64,000 nt of DNA from the NCBI GenBank assembly GCA_003176045.1, contig PSRM01000346.1, positions 40,726 to 104,725 on the forward strand, in the 5' to 3' direction. The stretch is from Verrucomicrobiota bacterium. GTDB taxonomy: Bacteria > Verrucomicrobiota > Verrucomicrobiia > Limisphaerales > UBA8199. Under the pieces are notes generated by a model. It saw only the letters and a program-made list of their open reading frames with translations, was not told the DNA's origin and did no database searches. A program made the translations under genes and the position numbers. The number at the start of each line of letters is the position of its first letter. Position 1 is the first letter of the stretch. This document shows positions 1-8,416 of the stretch, piece after piece.

Positions 1-18
1 CCCGAAAGCTTTCGGGGT
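1..18 (-). terminator. Palindrome after the first glycosyltransferase gene
   Basis: A perfect 16-bp palindrome (cccgaaagctttcggg) lies directly after the stop codon of the minus-strand glycosyltransferase. It can fold into a short hairpin and may end transcription of the polysaccharide locus. No U-run can be judged because the window begins here. Confidence 0.35.
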
Positions 19-1278
19 TCACATCCGCTTCTCGATCACTTCGGCCAACTTTCGACCATAGGCCTCAATCGAAAATGCTTTCGCTGCGGCGCGGCATGCG
101 GGCGCCATGGATAAGGCCAGGTCACGATTTCGAACGAATTTAATAATCGCATCCGCCAATGCTCCGGAATTCCGCGCAGGCACGATAAACCCGGTTTTGC
201 CTTCCTCGACGACCCGCCCGCAATTTGTCGTGGTGATCACAGGCAACCCATGCGCCAGTGCCTCAAGCTGTGTAATCGCGAATCCGTCCGATAAGGTCGG
301 CAGAACGAAAAGGTCACATTCCTGATAAAGGCGGGAAACCTGGCTTCGAGGAATCGGCCCCAGCCAACGCACGGAGGACGCGGCGCGTTGCGTCACCTCG
401 GGCCGAATGTGGCAAGGCCCAGCCACCTGGAACTCGACACACTCATCTTTCAGCAACCTTGCGGCTTCGAGCAGGTAATGGATGCCCTTTCGGACATTCA
501 CCTGGCCGAGCCACAGAACACGAAGCCCTCTCGATAGCCTGCGCTCTTTTCCTGAACCCTGAACCCTGAACCCTTCCCCTGCTCCCCCGACCCCCGACCC
601 CCGACCCTCAGCCTCATAAGCTAGCGGGACGACCTCGATCTTTGCCGGATCGGCGCCTTCGGCAATGATCGCTTCCCGCGTCCAGTCCGAGTTGACCAGG
701 ATGACGTCAGCGAACTCCCATTCGCGCTTCGCACGACCAAAATAGGATGCAGGAAACTCCAGGGGTAGGCCGGACAACTCGGGCCAGCGCTGCATTTCCT
801 CAGCAACCAACCGGAATTCTGCCGGTCCGGGATCAATTTGATCTACGATAGTGAGGCGCCCCGAGCGCCTGGCAGCTTCGAGAGCTTCGAGGCTTGCGTA
901 AGAATAACCGAAGAAAACATCATGCTCGGGCAGCCTTAGCCTGGCCACGCTACGCCCGAAGGCGGCGTCTGTTCGAGTGAAACCGCGGTAAACGCCGCCA
1001 TTGCAACTCGCTCTTCGCTCGACCCATTTGCTCCAGACCCCAAGCCCTCGCATGGGCCGGACAAATTCGGCAGGGATCTCAGCGCACTGGGCGCTAAGTG
1101 CAGATGCCGCTCGCTGACCCCCAAGCCCGCTTAATACGCAGCGGAGCGCGCGAGATTCGGGGGCGTACCAATCTACGACGAGCTTGCGGAGCATCCCCAG
1201 GCGGTGAAACGCGCGCGCGGCAAGGAAATGCTCGCGTGCGCCTTTCTGGGCTACGACAACCTCGGGGAGAGGATGCAT
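19..1278 (-). CDS. GT4 family glycosyltransferase
   Basis: Predicted cytoplasmic glycosyltransferase of the GT-B fold that transfers a sugar from a nucleotide donor. The C-terminal half carries the usual GT4 signature: a LWLGQVNVRKG strand-loop, then ECDLFVLPTLSDGFAITQLEALAHGLPVI with the acidic EX7E-like donor-binding region. The 419-residue length is slightly long for the family. The excess is a glycine/serine-rich stretch at about residues 226-248 encoded by tandem CCTGAAC and CCCCGAC repeats (551-606), which looks like an in-frame insertion in the inter-domain region. It is the last gene of the polysaccharide locus. Acceptor and donor are unknown. Confidence 0.85.
   Translation of the reverse strand: MHPLPEVVVAQKGAREHFLAARAFHRLGMLRKLVVDWYAPESRALRCVLSGLGGQRAASALSAQCAEIPAEFVRPMRGLGVWSKWVERRASCNGGVYRGFTRTDAAFGRSVARLRLPEHDVFFGYSYASLEALEAARRSGRLTIVDQIDPGPAEFRLVAEEMQRWPELSGLPLEFPASYFGRAKREWEFADVILVNSDWTREAIIAEGADPAKIEVVPLAYEAEGRGSGVGGAGEGFRVQGSGKERRLSRGLRVLWLGQVNVRKGIHYLLEAARLLKDECVEFQVAGPCHIRPEVTQRAASSVRWLGPIPRSQVSRLYQECDLFVLPTLSDGFAITQLEALAHGLPVITTTNCGRVVEEGKTGFIVPARNSGALADAIIKFVRNRDLALSMAPACRAAAKAFSIEAYGRKLAEVIEKRM
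551..606. repeat. Tandem heptamer repeats inside the GT4 gene
   Basis: Three copies of CCTGAAC (551-573) are followed by three copies of CCCCCGA (584-606). The reading frame continues through them and yields a glycine-rich peptide. The same GGTTCAG unit recurs at 62702-62729 inside a histidine kinase. Confidence 0.8.
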
Positions 1279-1290
1279 GGGGAAACGGAA

Positions 1291-1486
1291 TTAACGCAAA
1301 GGCGCAAAGATGCAAAGACGCAAAGTGGAATTAAAATCTAAACACCAAACACCAAGCCCCAGGGAAGCTCCAAACTTCAAATTCCAAATTGTGTCTGGAA
1401 CGGAATTGGCTCTTGGATCTTGGTGTTTCTCTGGTGTTTGGAGTTTGGTGTTTGGTGTTTGCACTGCTCTTTGCGTCTTTGCGTTA
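1291..1486. repeat. Nested inverted repeat between GT4 and polymerase genes
   Basis: The outer arms are tandem GCAAAGA-type units (1291-1326) facing CTTTGCGT units (1468-1486). The inner arms are AAACACC units (1340-1356) facing GGTGTTT units (1421-1462). The whole fills the gap between two genes and should form a long imperfect hairpin. The inner AAACACC/GGTGTTT family recurs at 22785, 46028 and 47911. Confidence 0.85.
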
Positions 1487-1500
1487 AGGTCGTCCGCCGT

Positions 1501-2826
1501 TCAAGCCTCCACCGGAGCTGCTGTTGCCACTGTCCGAACGACATTCCTCACCTTCTGCGGTTTCATTCGGGAAAACTTAAAGGCGGCCCAGTAGGCAGCC
1601 TGGAAAAAGCAGAACGGGACAAACGATTCGGGGAAGTTCTGAGCGACAAACCAATGGCTGGCGCTTAGCAGGCCCAAGTAGTGCAGTTTCCAGCGCAAAT
1701 CATTGGTTTCGTAAGTTTTTGCGAAGAAGCAGGCGGTCCCGTATCCTATGATCAGCCAGAAGAACGGGAAAAAGTACCCGTATTCATCAAAGGTATCTTC
1801 CACGCACGCGATCGCGCCGCCGTAGCCGACGTTGTGGTGATACTCGGTTTCTACTGCATATAGGGCAGTCGGAAAAAAGCCTCTGCCCCGCATCGGCTTG
1901 CCCGGCCAAAATGAGCGCGGAACCCAATGGACCAGCATTGCCAGGTGAGCAGTCCCGTACTGATAGAGGCCGGTCCTCAGGTTGGCCTCGAGCGCAAGGC
2001 AGTGATTGAAGAATTCATTATCGCTGGTTTTGGCTGCGCGGTCCACAATCACCTCCTCGACGGTGACCGTATCCAGGAATTCTTCCCATGTGCCCTCAGA
2101 ATAGACGGAACGGCGGGCGGTATAGATGAACATGATGAGAAGACCTGCGGCCACAAACACCCCCAGGATGACACCTGGCTTCGGCAACCGCGGTCGCACG
2201 AGGAACCAAGCCATGGTGACGGAGATGATTGTGACAAACGTGGGCCCGCGGCGCGCGCAGATCAAAAAAGGAAAGACCACCAGGTAAACCAGAATCGCCA
2301 GTATGGCGAAATTCAAAACTGTGCGGTGGCGCGGCGATAAAGCCAGGACTGTCACACAGATCGCCATTCCGGGGTAAGCCAATGTGATCAGCAAATACCA
2401 ATACGCTGAGGTATCATCGGCATCCCTGCCGGAGGCCAGGAACGATTTCCAACCCACCAGGCCAATGACCATTAATGCAACCCCTGCCCACCAGAGCTTG
2501 GTAAAGTCAAACCGTGGCGGTTCCTGCTGCACCGCGGGTCTTCGGCGCACTGACAGCAGGCGCCAGTGCCATCCCGCCAGAAAGGCGGCCAGTGCCACCA
2601 GTGAGATGAATTGGCCGATGGTCCAAATTTTAATCGGAAAGGCGTCTGGGAAGCTGCGAACACATTCATACGGCAAATAGCCGTAAAAATAAAGCCACAT
2701 CAAGCACACGATCGCGGCGAAACCCGTAGCTTCCCGAGGCTTAAACCAAAGGCGGACCAATTGCCAGCCTGCCAGAAGGACGGTGGCGATCCAACAAAGC
2801 CAAAACTGACCTAGGTCATTGCGCAT
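1501..2826 (-). CDS. O-antigen polymerase-like integral membrane protein (Wzy type)
   Basis: A multi-spanning inner membrane protein of 441 residues with about ten hydrophobic segments. A large polar loop at roughly residues 225-330 contains RSFWPGKPMRGRG and a conserved-looking GGAIACVEDTFDEYG. This layout matches O-antigen/oligosaccharide repeat-unit polymerases, which join lipid-linked repeat units at the periplasmic face. Placement among glycosyltransferases supports the role. Sequence conservation in this family is very low, so the call rests on topology and context. An exported-polysaccharide modifying enzyme remains possible. Confidence 0.6.
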   Translation of the reverse strand: MRNDLGQFWLCWIATVLLAGWQLVRLWFKPREATGFAAIVCLMWLYFYGYLPYECVRSFPDAFPIKIWTIGQFISLVALAAFLAGWHWRLLSVRRRPAVQQEPPRFDFTKLWWAGVALMVIGLVGWKSFLASGRDADDTSAYWYLLITLAYPGMAICVTVLALSPRHRTVLNFAILAILVYLVVFPFLICARRGPTFVTIISVTMAWFLVRPRLPKPGVILGVFVAAGLLIMFIYTARRSVYSEGTWEEFLDTVTVEEVIVDRAAKTSDNEFFNHCLALEANLRTGLYQYGTAHLAMLVHWVPRSFWPGKPMRGRGFFPTALYAVETEYHHNVGYGGAIACVEDTFDEYGYFFPFFWLIIGYGTACFFAKTYETNDLRWKLHYLGLLSASHWFVAQNFPESFVPFCFFQAAYWAAFKFSRMKPQKVRNVVRTVATAAPVEA

Positions 2827-2831
2827 TGCTA

Positions 2832-3371
2832 CTATCCCAAAAACGGGGCGTATTCGAGTTCATATTTTAAATCCAATCGGCGGGTGCCAATTTCCCGGGC
2901 CGGGGCTCCGGCCACAATCTTGAACGGCGGCACATCGCGGCTCACCACGGCGCCAGCGCCAACCACCGCCCCTTGTCCAATGGTCACCCCAGGCAGAATG
3001 ATGGCCCGGTAGCAAATCCAGGCATGATCACCGATAATGACCTCGCCGCCCCGATCATCAAAATTCTCAGATTGCGTGTCATGGCCCAAAGTGAGGATCG
3101 CGGCCTCAGGCCCAATGGAAACGTCGCTTCCGATTCGGATCGGGAACTCACGCCCATCCAACAGGCAGCCGAAATTTACTACATTTCGCTGGCCGAGGAA
3201 AATCTTTCGCCCGTTCAGGAAGCGGCAGCCCAGTTGCACTCCGGTGCCTTTTCCAAAGCCACCAAGCCAGGCGCGCAAGAATAAATGCCGCAAGGACCTG
3301 ACTGGCACGTGGCCGACCCAATAGTTATAAGCATAGGCGATCACCTGACCTGCTCGAAGGCGGAGGTTCAT
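2832..3371 (-). CDS. Hexapeptide-repeat acyltransferase (WcaF-like)
   Basis: A 179-residue left-handed beta-helix acyltransferase, probably O-acetylating a sugar of the polysaccharide with acetyl-CoA. Hexapeptide repeats are visible from about residue 60 to 165 (for example IRIGSDVSIGPEA, then VIIGDHAWICYRAIILPGV and TIGQGAVVGAGAVV). The N-terminus (AGQVIAYAYNYWVGHVPVRSLRHLFLR) resembles the WcaF group of colanic-acid type acetyltransferases. The start codon overlaps the end of the upstream glycosyltransferase gene by 4 bp, so the two are translationally coupled. Confidence 0.85.
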   Translation of the reverse strand: MNLRLRAGQVIAYAYNYWVGHVPVRSLRHLFLRAWLGGFGKGTGVQLGCRFLNGRKIFLGQRNVVNFGCLLDGREFPIRIGSDVSIGPEAAILTLGHDTQSENFDDRGGEVIIGDHAWICYRAIILPGVTIGQGAVVGAGAVVSRDVPPFKIVAGAPAREIGTRRLDLKYELEYAPFLG

Positions 3372-4552
3372 ACGGCGTCGAACATCCGCTCAATCACCAA
3401 CTGGGCATTTTTTGCCCAGCTATGCTCTTGCTCGTAACGCTCCCAGTCGGGCCTTGAAGGATTTTTCTGCCACTGACGAATGCCGCCCACCAATGCCTCA
3501 ACGGAATCGGGTTCAACCCACACGCCGAGACCGTATTGCTTGATTACAGTCTGCAGATTGCCCGACCCCGACGAAGCCACGCACGGTTTTCTGTAGCCTG
3601 CAGCGATGTTCAGCACGCCGCTCGCCGATCGAAATTTCCGCTCATAGGTAACCAGCGCGAGATCCGCCACGCCGAAAAGATCACCAACCTCACTGCCGGG
3701 TATGTATCCACTGCGCCAACGGCACCGCTCTGAGACGCCCTCCAACTCGGCCAACTCTTGGTAGTCGCGCAAAGGTTTCTGTCCATTGCCTTCCTCCTGG
3801 CCGGCGACAACCAGATAGCAATCAGGCAATTGCCTTATCGCGCGAATCGCCAGATCGAGGTTTTTCCTATCGCGGATGAGCCCAAACGCCAGCAGCAGTG
3901 TCCCTGAGAGCGGCACAGAAAGCTCTTGCCTCACGAGGTTCGGCCTCTTCCGTGGCGGATCAAATTCGTAAATGCCATGAGGTATTACCGTCGTGCGAAA
4001 GCGTGATGGTGAGCTTCCACTATCCAATTCAACAGGCTCGTGAACGAAGGCTTCGCTCAAGAAGGAGTAAGCCGCCGCTACAGACATTTTGTGCCACCAC
4101 TTGGGTCCGATCACAATATCGCGGATCGGATCATGGACAACCGCGCCAAATCTAACTCCTCCCCGGGCCAGCTTTCGCAATGGACCAGACCAGAGCGGGG
4201 CCAAATACTCGGAGTAGGCTCCCATCAAGACGTGATTGCAACTGGACCGTGAGATGCAACGCGTAAGTGCGCGCGTGTTGTTCAGGATGCGGCGGGCCGT
4301 CCGCATTCGCGACGCAATCCTGGAACCCGGCCGGCTCCCGTTTGTGTTTGGCGAGAGCTGCGGCAGAATGTGGCAGCTCTTTTTATTCGCCGGATCAAAG
4401 TCGGGCGTAGTCAGGAGTAACACAGCAACGCCCGCACCGGCGATAGCATTCGCCTGTTCCCGCGCATAATCGGCAAGACCTCCACGATCGGCTGGGCTGA
4501 ACATCAACAACTGGCGGGTCATGGTTGTGGACAACTTGACCGGGAACCTCAT
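3368..4552 (-). CDS. GT4 family glycosyltransferase
   Basis: GT-B type glycosyltransferase of up to 394 residues. The N-terminal domain begins with the glycine-rich SPADRGGLADYA motif. The C-terminal domain has LLAFGLIRDRKNLDLAIRA and DLALVTYERKFRSASGVLNIAAGY, which fits GT4, although the second glutamate of the EX7E motif is replaced by asparagine/alanine-containing sequence. A start at residue 11 (position 4522) is equally plausible. The stop overlaps the acyltransferase start by 4 bp. Confidence 0.8.
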   Translation of the reverse strand: MRFPVKLSTTMTRQLLMFSPADRGGLADYAREQANAIAGAGVAVLLLTTPDFDPANKKSCHILPQLSPNTNGSRPGSRIASRMRTARRILNNTRALTRCISRSSCNHVLMGAYSEYLAPLWSGPLRKLARGGVRFGAVVHDPIRDIVIGPKWWHKMSVAAAYSFLSEAFVHEPVELDSGSSPSRFRTTVIPHGIYEFDPPRKRPNLVRQELSVPLSGTLLLAFGLIRDRKNLDLAIRAIRQLPDCYLVVAGQEEGNGQKPLRDYQELAELEGVSERCRWRSGYIPGSEVGDLFGVADLALVTYERKFRSASGVLNIAAGYRKPCVASSGSGNLQTVIKQYGLGVWVEPDSVEALVGGIRQWQKNPSRPDWERYEQEHSWAKNAQLVIERMFDAV

Positions 4553-4572
4553 GCCAGGCTAGTTGCGCCAAA

Positions 4573-4647
4573 CTGTAGGGGACGACGTAAGGAGTCCCTT
4601 AGTTGGAGCCGACATTGCAAAGGGACTCCTCACGTCCTCCCCTACAG
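4573..4647. repeat. 28-bp inverted repeat ending a glycosyltransferase gene
   Basis: Arms 4573-4600 and 4620-4647 are complementary at 26 of 28 positions around a 19-bp loop. The right arm, the loop and the inner end of the left arm lie within the C-terminal codons of the glycosyltransferase that ends at 4599, so the repeat supplies its last 15 or so residues and its stop codon. It may double as a terminator-like hairpin. Confidence 0.85.
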
Positions 4648-5924
4648 GAACCTTCCAGATGGGCGAGCAAAACTTGACGGAACCGCGACACAGAAAACTC
4701 CTCCTGCGCGGCGGATTTGCGAGCCATGGCTTTGGCCTTCAATGCCTCAAACTGCAATTCCATCTGCCGGATCGCAGCGGTGAGACTGGCCACGTCACCA
4801 TCCTCTGAGCAGAGCCCGGCTCCGAAATTTTCCATCTGACCGGCAAATGAAGATCCGCCCGTAACCACGAGCGGTATCCCCATCGTCATTCCCTCCAATG
4901 CCACGCGCGATCCGCGCAAGCGATAGGAGGACAGACGATAAGGAAGGAGCAAAACGTCAGTGTGCTTGAGTTGCTCGGGGTATTCGCCATTTTTGAAGTA
5001 ATTCGTGACGTATTCGACGCGCGAATCTGAAACTAGCGCTGCGTCCTTTTGTACCCTCTGTCCGCGTTCGTTTTCAAAATCTTCGATCCACTGCAGCGCG
5101 AAGCGCGCACGGGAATCCGGAAATTCCTGTAAATATCTGCCGATGGCCTCCTGCAGGATATCGCTGCCCTTCTCACCTCTGGCAGCGCCGTAGCAGGCCA
5201 TCAGAAGACCGTTTTCGATTTTAGATTTTAGATTATGGATTTTAGATTTCTGGTCGGATGCAAATGTGTCCATGCATGGATTTTGGGCGCCGCAAACGGC
5301 AGACTCGCAGTCGGGCACGGGTTGCGGCAGGTAGATGACTTTCTGACCTGTTAATTCAGCCAGCGCCGATTGCATCGCAGGCGGCTCGGCGCCTAGAACG
5401 ACTCGCCCTGACCGGATGGCAGGCGCCATCCGCTGGAGAAGCCTATTCATCAGCTTCGCCGTCGGTGAGCTAATCCAGGCCGGACGACCGCTCCCCGGGT
5501 CATGCCGAACCGGCAAGTTGATGAAGAAAAGAAGCACCTTCGCCTCCGTTGTCCGGAGCAGACGCCCAAGCAGCAAGGTCCATCCGAGCAGGTGGTGAAC
5601 AGTCACTGTAGGTACAAAAATGATATCGCCAGGACTGTTTTTGCGGAGGTAGCGCGACATGGCCCACCACGTGGCCAGGGCGTGAATCGGAACACGACCG
5701 TAACGAACAAATCGGGACTTCTCCTGCCCCATTCTGTGCCAGATGGATTTGGGCAGGATGGGTTTAGCCCTCAGACGTTCGACTACGAATGGCTCAGCTT
5801 TCCGATCGGCGAGGACGGTTACCTCATCACCTAGGGCCCTTAGGCCATCTGAAATCGTCGCCACGTACTCCAGCCAATGGCCTTTGCGGTCACGCAATGC
5901 ATCCTCGACGATCAACCAGCGCAT
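4599..5924 (-). CDS. GT4-like glycosyltransferase with repeat-derived insertion and tail
   Basis: A 441-residue predicted GT-B glycosyltransferase. The N-terminus reads RWLIVEDALRDRKGHWLEY and the C-terminal domain carries DVLLLPYRLSSYRLRGSRVALEGMTMGIPLV, a GT4-like donor-binding region. Two segments look foreign. A lysine/serine/isoleucine-rich stretch near residues 223-240 is encoded by tandem ATTTTAG units (5213-5250). The final residues, after LLAHLEG, come from the inverted repeat at 4573-4647. Neither should lie in the catalytic core. Substrate unknown. Confidence 0.75.
   Translation of the reverse strand: MRWLIVEDALRDRKGHWLEYVATISDGLRALGDEVTVLADRKAEPFVVERLRAKPILPKSIWHRMGQEKSRFVRYGRVPIHALATWWAMSRYLRKNSPGDIIFVPTVTVHHLLGWTLLLGRLLRTTEAKVLLFFINLPVRHDPGSGRPAWISSPTAKLMNRLLQRMAPAIRSGRVVLGAEPPAMQSALAELTGQKVIYLPQPVPDCESAVCGAQNPCMDTFASDQKSKIHNLKSKIENGLLMACYGAARGEKGSDILQEAIGRYLQEFPDSRARFALQWIEDFENERGQRVQKDAALVSDSRVEYVTNYFKNGEYPEQLKHTDVLLLPYRLSSYRLRGSRVALEGMTMGIPLVVTGGSSFAGQMENFGAGLCSEDGDVASLTAAIRQMELQFEALKAKAMARKSAAQEEFSVSRFRQVLLAHLEGSCRGGREESLCNVGSN
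5213..5250. repeat. Tandem ATTTTAG repeat inside a glycosyltransferase gene
   Basis: Four degenerate copies of GATTTTA with an ATTATGG variant lie in frame. They encode a KSKI-rich peptide between the two Rossmann-like domains. A related TTGGATTTTGGACT tract is found in proS at 30981-31010. Confidence 0.75.
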
Positions 5925-5985
5925 GGGGTGAACAATTGCGCGAACTCAGGACGGTTTACCGAAATTGCCAAAAACGAAAGCGCGG

Positions 5986-6072
5986 GGATGCCGCGCACTC
6001 AAAACGCTTCGCGCAGCAGGACGCGCTTGAGAACTCGCGAAGCGTTTGGAGTGCGACGTATTCCGTCGCTTT
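5986..6072. repeat. Diverged copy of the ~95-bp palindromic element
   Basis: Facing arms gcgcactcaaaacgcttcgcg (left) and cgcgaagcgtttggagtgcg (right), plus a ttccgtcgctttggcttc tail. They match the arms of the elements at 13535, 42080 and 63838, but the central part is different. The element occupies the intergenic gap 5925-6110, in which no gene is seen. Confidence 0.65.
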
Positions 6073-6110
6073 GGCTTCTAACCTACCGAACGATGCAAAA
6101 CACATGCGGC

Positions 6111-7115
6111 TTAGCTAAGCCCTCGAATTGATTCCTTCAAACCGATGCTCCGGGGCACCGCTCGAGCGTTGGAGCGAAGGAGCACTCCAAGCGATCGAAC
6201 TGAATTGAACAACCGCACCCCAAGAATCCTCCTGGCTTTCATTCCAACTCCTCGCGCAGGGCCCGCACGCAAATACATCTCCGCTCGGTCCAGCGCCAGT
6301 TTCGCCGCCTCAGCTTGCCCTTTGCGCAGGGCCAGTAAATAGGCGGTTTCTGAAACCCTGACAATAGTCGCACGCTGGGCTGCACGCGGCTTTCGACCGG
6401 AGGCCGCCAGAAACTTCAAGTTACAGTCAATCACTTCGATGAGAGCGCGAATTCTTTTGTCCACATCGGAAACCTCATCGCGGGAACCTGCCACGCCCTT
6501 TCGGTAGAGAGCGCCAGCGTTTTGTGACCACGCGATGGATGCACCCGATATAACAGGAAACCAAAACGCTGCGTCCTCAGAAGGCACTCCATCCAACGCC
6601 TCAGGCCAGCGCCGTTCCGGGGTAATTCTGCTCCGCTTGACCAACGCCCCATGGAGGGTCCAGGGAGCGAACGCTATCGCGGCGTCCTCCAAATCCTCCG
6701 TGCCACGACCCCACGCCGCTGGTTCGCGCCAGGTCCGCTGATAGGCCCGGCCATCCGGAAATTCTTCCCAGGGACCAGCCAGCACATCTGCTGCGCTGTT
6801 CTTCTCCAGGAGTGACAATCTTTCTTTCAGATAGCCTGGCTCAATTAAATCGTCCGCATCAAGAAACAGAAGCCATTCTCCCCGTGCCTGGTCCACGCCG
6901 ACATTTCGCGCCCCTCCCGGACCGCTCTTCCGTGAAATGACCAGCCGAAGGCGGGGATCGGAAAAACGGCGCACAACTTCCGGACCTTCATCTGTAGAGC
7001 CGTTCTCGACGACGATCATCTCCCAATCCGAGAAGGTTTGAGAGAGAACGGAGTGGATTGTATCAGCGATATACGCGCCCTTGTTATGAAGCGCGGTGAT
7101 GATGCTGACGGTCAT
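6111..7115 (-). CDS. GT2 family glycosyltransferase
   Basis: A 334-residue GT-A fold glycosyltransferase using a nucleotide sugar. The N-terminus MTVSIITALHNKG is the classic GT2 start. It is followed by VVENGSTDEG, then WLLFLDADDLIEPGYL with the DXD metal/nucleotide site, and a C-terminal PSEDAAFWFPVI region with the ED acceptor motif. The start at 7115 was chosen because GT2 domains begin there, although an in-frame ATG lies five codons upstream. The gene overlaps the end of the upstream glycosyltransferase by about 32 bp, indicating one transcription unit. Confidence 0.88.
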   Translation of the reverse strand: MTVSIITALHNKGAYIADTIHSVLSQTFSDWEMIVVENGSTDEGPEVVRRFSDPRLRLVISRKSGPGGARNVGVDQARGEWLLFLDADDLIEPGYLKERLSLLEKNSAADVLAGPWEEFPDGRAYQRTWREPAAWGRGTEDLEDAAIAFAPWTLHGALVKRSRITPERRWPEALDGVPSEDAAFWFPVISGASIAWSQNAGALYRKGVAGSRDEVSDVDKRIRALIEVIDCNLKFLAASGRKPRAAQRATIVRVSETAYLLALRKGQAEAAKLALDRAEMYLRAGPARGVGMKARRILGVRLFNSVRSLGVLLRSNARAVPRSIGLKESIRGLS

Positions 7116-8301
7116 GGTTTTGCGGTGCACGGCGAAGTGCCGCCAGGAAGGTGTTTTGAAGCCTCTCTGCAGCGAAATCGGTTTCGTACGCGCGTCGTGC
7201 CAGAATCCCGAGTTGTTCCTGTTCTCGGGGATTCCCGGCCAATTTCCGGAGAGCCTCCAGGAGCGCCTCGGGATTCGGGTCCGTGACGCATAACGCGGCT
7301 TTGGTGCGCGTGGCCCATTGCACTACGGACGCAGATTCAGGTGCCCAAAGCACGATCGGCCTGCCCAACTTCGCGTATTCAACGAGCTTAGTCGCAAAAC
7401 AGGTCTCGACTCGCCTTCTTTGCTCGGGCTCAAAAAACATTGCGACCAGATAGGCATGGAAACTCTCGAACCATTTCTGGTACTCCGGACCGTCTGCGAA
7501 ACCGTGCAGCAGGCCTTCCTGGCGCATGGTCTGTTTGAGCGTATCCGGCCATCGCGGCTCAGGCCCCCGGAACTCTATCCGGATATCGCTCTGCGCCCGA
7601 GAGCGATCGGCCAGGCCCGCTAGCATCGGGCCATAATCGTACATGTTGCCCAGGTAACAAACTCGCAAGGGCGGCGCCGACGGAGGAGCAGTCGCGGCAA
7701 TTGCTGCATTCGCGTCGGGAATCGGCAACACCACCACGGCATCCGGATGCGGACCCAACGCGGCTTTCATGCCCTCACTTACGCAAATACTCACTGTGGC
7801 CGACTTGTGAAGCTCGACAAATTTGCGCTGAAGGTATGGCCGCATCAGCTGATGTACGGCCGCGATATCCGGCCACCAATCATCGAACCGAACCAGGAGT
7901 GGCAACCCGTGGCGGCGCGCATAATTGCGGGCGATCCAGCACCCGTTGCCATAGGCCAGCGTAAGAACAACGGTATCGTGACGCTGAGATGAACCGTTTG
8001 GGCTTCCAGGACGAAGTTCGCCGTTGGAATTTCCAAAAAGCTCTGCCGGCTCCGGCAGGCGGCGGTGAAGTCGGCCTCTGGGGTGAGCCAGCAATTCCGC
8101 GTCCGCTATCCAACGATGGAAGCGTGTCTTGCGCAGGCGCGGAACTGTTTTCGTCCAAAACTGCCCCGTTTTTAGCTCGTGGGGCTCTCCGGGCAAAACG
8201 CTCAGCGCGATCTCTGGCTTGTCCACTAGATGGCGGTGCAGTGTAAGGGCGGCAGCCGTGGTCCGTTCCGGGCGAATTGTGGAGATCAGGATGACGTTCA
8301 T
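7084..8301 (-). CDS. GT4-like glycosyltransferase
   Basis: A 405-residue GT-B type enzyme. The N-terminal part shows LTLHRHLV and a DDWWPDIAAVHQLMRPYL acceptor-domain segment. The C-terminal domain shows CYLGNMYDYGPMLAGL, AYLVAMFFEP and KLVEYAKLGRPIVLWAPE. It is clearly related in layout to the glycosyltransferase at 9335-10561 (both share a RFHRWA/I segment, GPHPxxxVVxPxP and LWxP), so the two look like diverged paralogues within the locus. Sugar specificity unknown. Confidence 0.78.
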   Translation of the reverse strand: MNVILISTIRPERTTAAALTLHRHLVDKPEIALSVLPGEPHELKTGQFWTKTVPRLRKTRFHRWIADAELLAHPRGRLHRRLPEPAELFGNSNGELRPGSPNGSSQRHDTVVLTLAYGNGCWIARNYARRHGLPLLVRFDDWWPDIAAVHQLMRPYLQRKFVELHKSATVSICVSEGMKAALGPHPDAVVVLPIPDANAAIAATAPPSAPPLRVCYLGNMYDYGPMLAGLADRSRAQSDIRIEFRGPEPRWPDTLKQTMRQEGLLHGFADGPEYQKWFESFHAYLVAMFFEPEQRRRVETCFATKLVEYAKLGRPIVLWAPESASVVQWATRTKAALCVTDPNPEALLEALRKLAGNPREQEQLGILARRAYETDFAAERLQNTFLAALRRAPQNHDRQHHHRAS

Positions 8302-8308
8302 CCAATTA

Positions 8309-8404
8309 TGGTTACAAAGTTAATTTGTTAAATTTGTTACATTAGTTACATGGTGGAACGGTGGCTGGCCTATGTAACCGATGTAACTCATGTAACGCAT
8401 TTAA
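8309..8404. repeat. GTTAC / GTAAC inverted repeat cluster
   Basis: Units of TTGTTAC and TTAGTTACAT (8309-8351) face ATGTAAC units (8372-8396) between two glycosyltransferase genes. A related set of GTTACGG units lies at 21593-21675. They could be a recombination-prone short repeat or protein binding sites. The arms would also pair in RNA. Confidence 0.6.
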
Positions 8405-8416
8405 CCTCCTGCGGAA

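Noticed and set aside
5789..6118. A 109-codon plus-strand frame between glycosyltransferase genes
   Set aside because: It runs from antisense of a real gene into a palindromic repeat and has no coding features.
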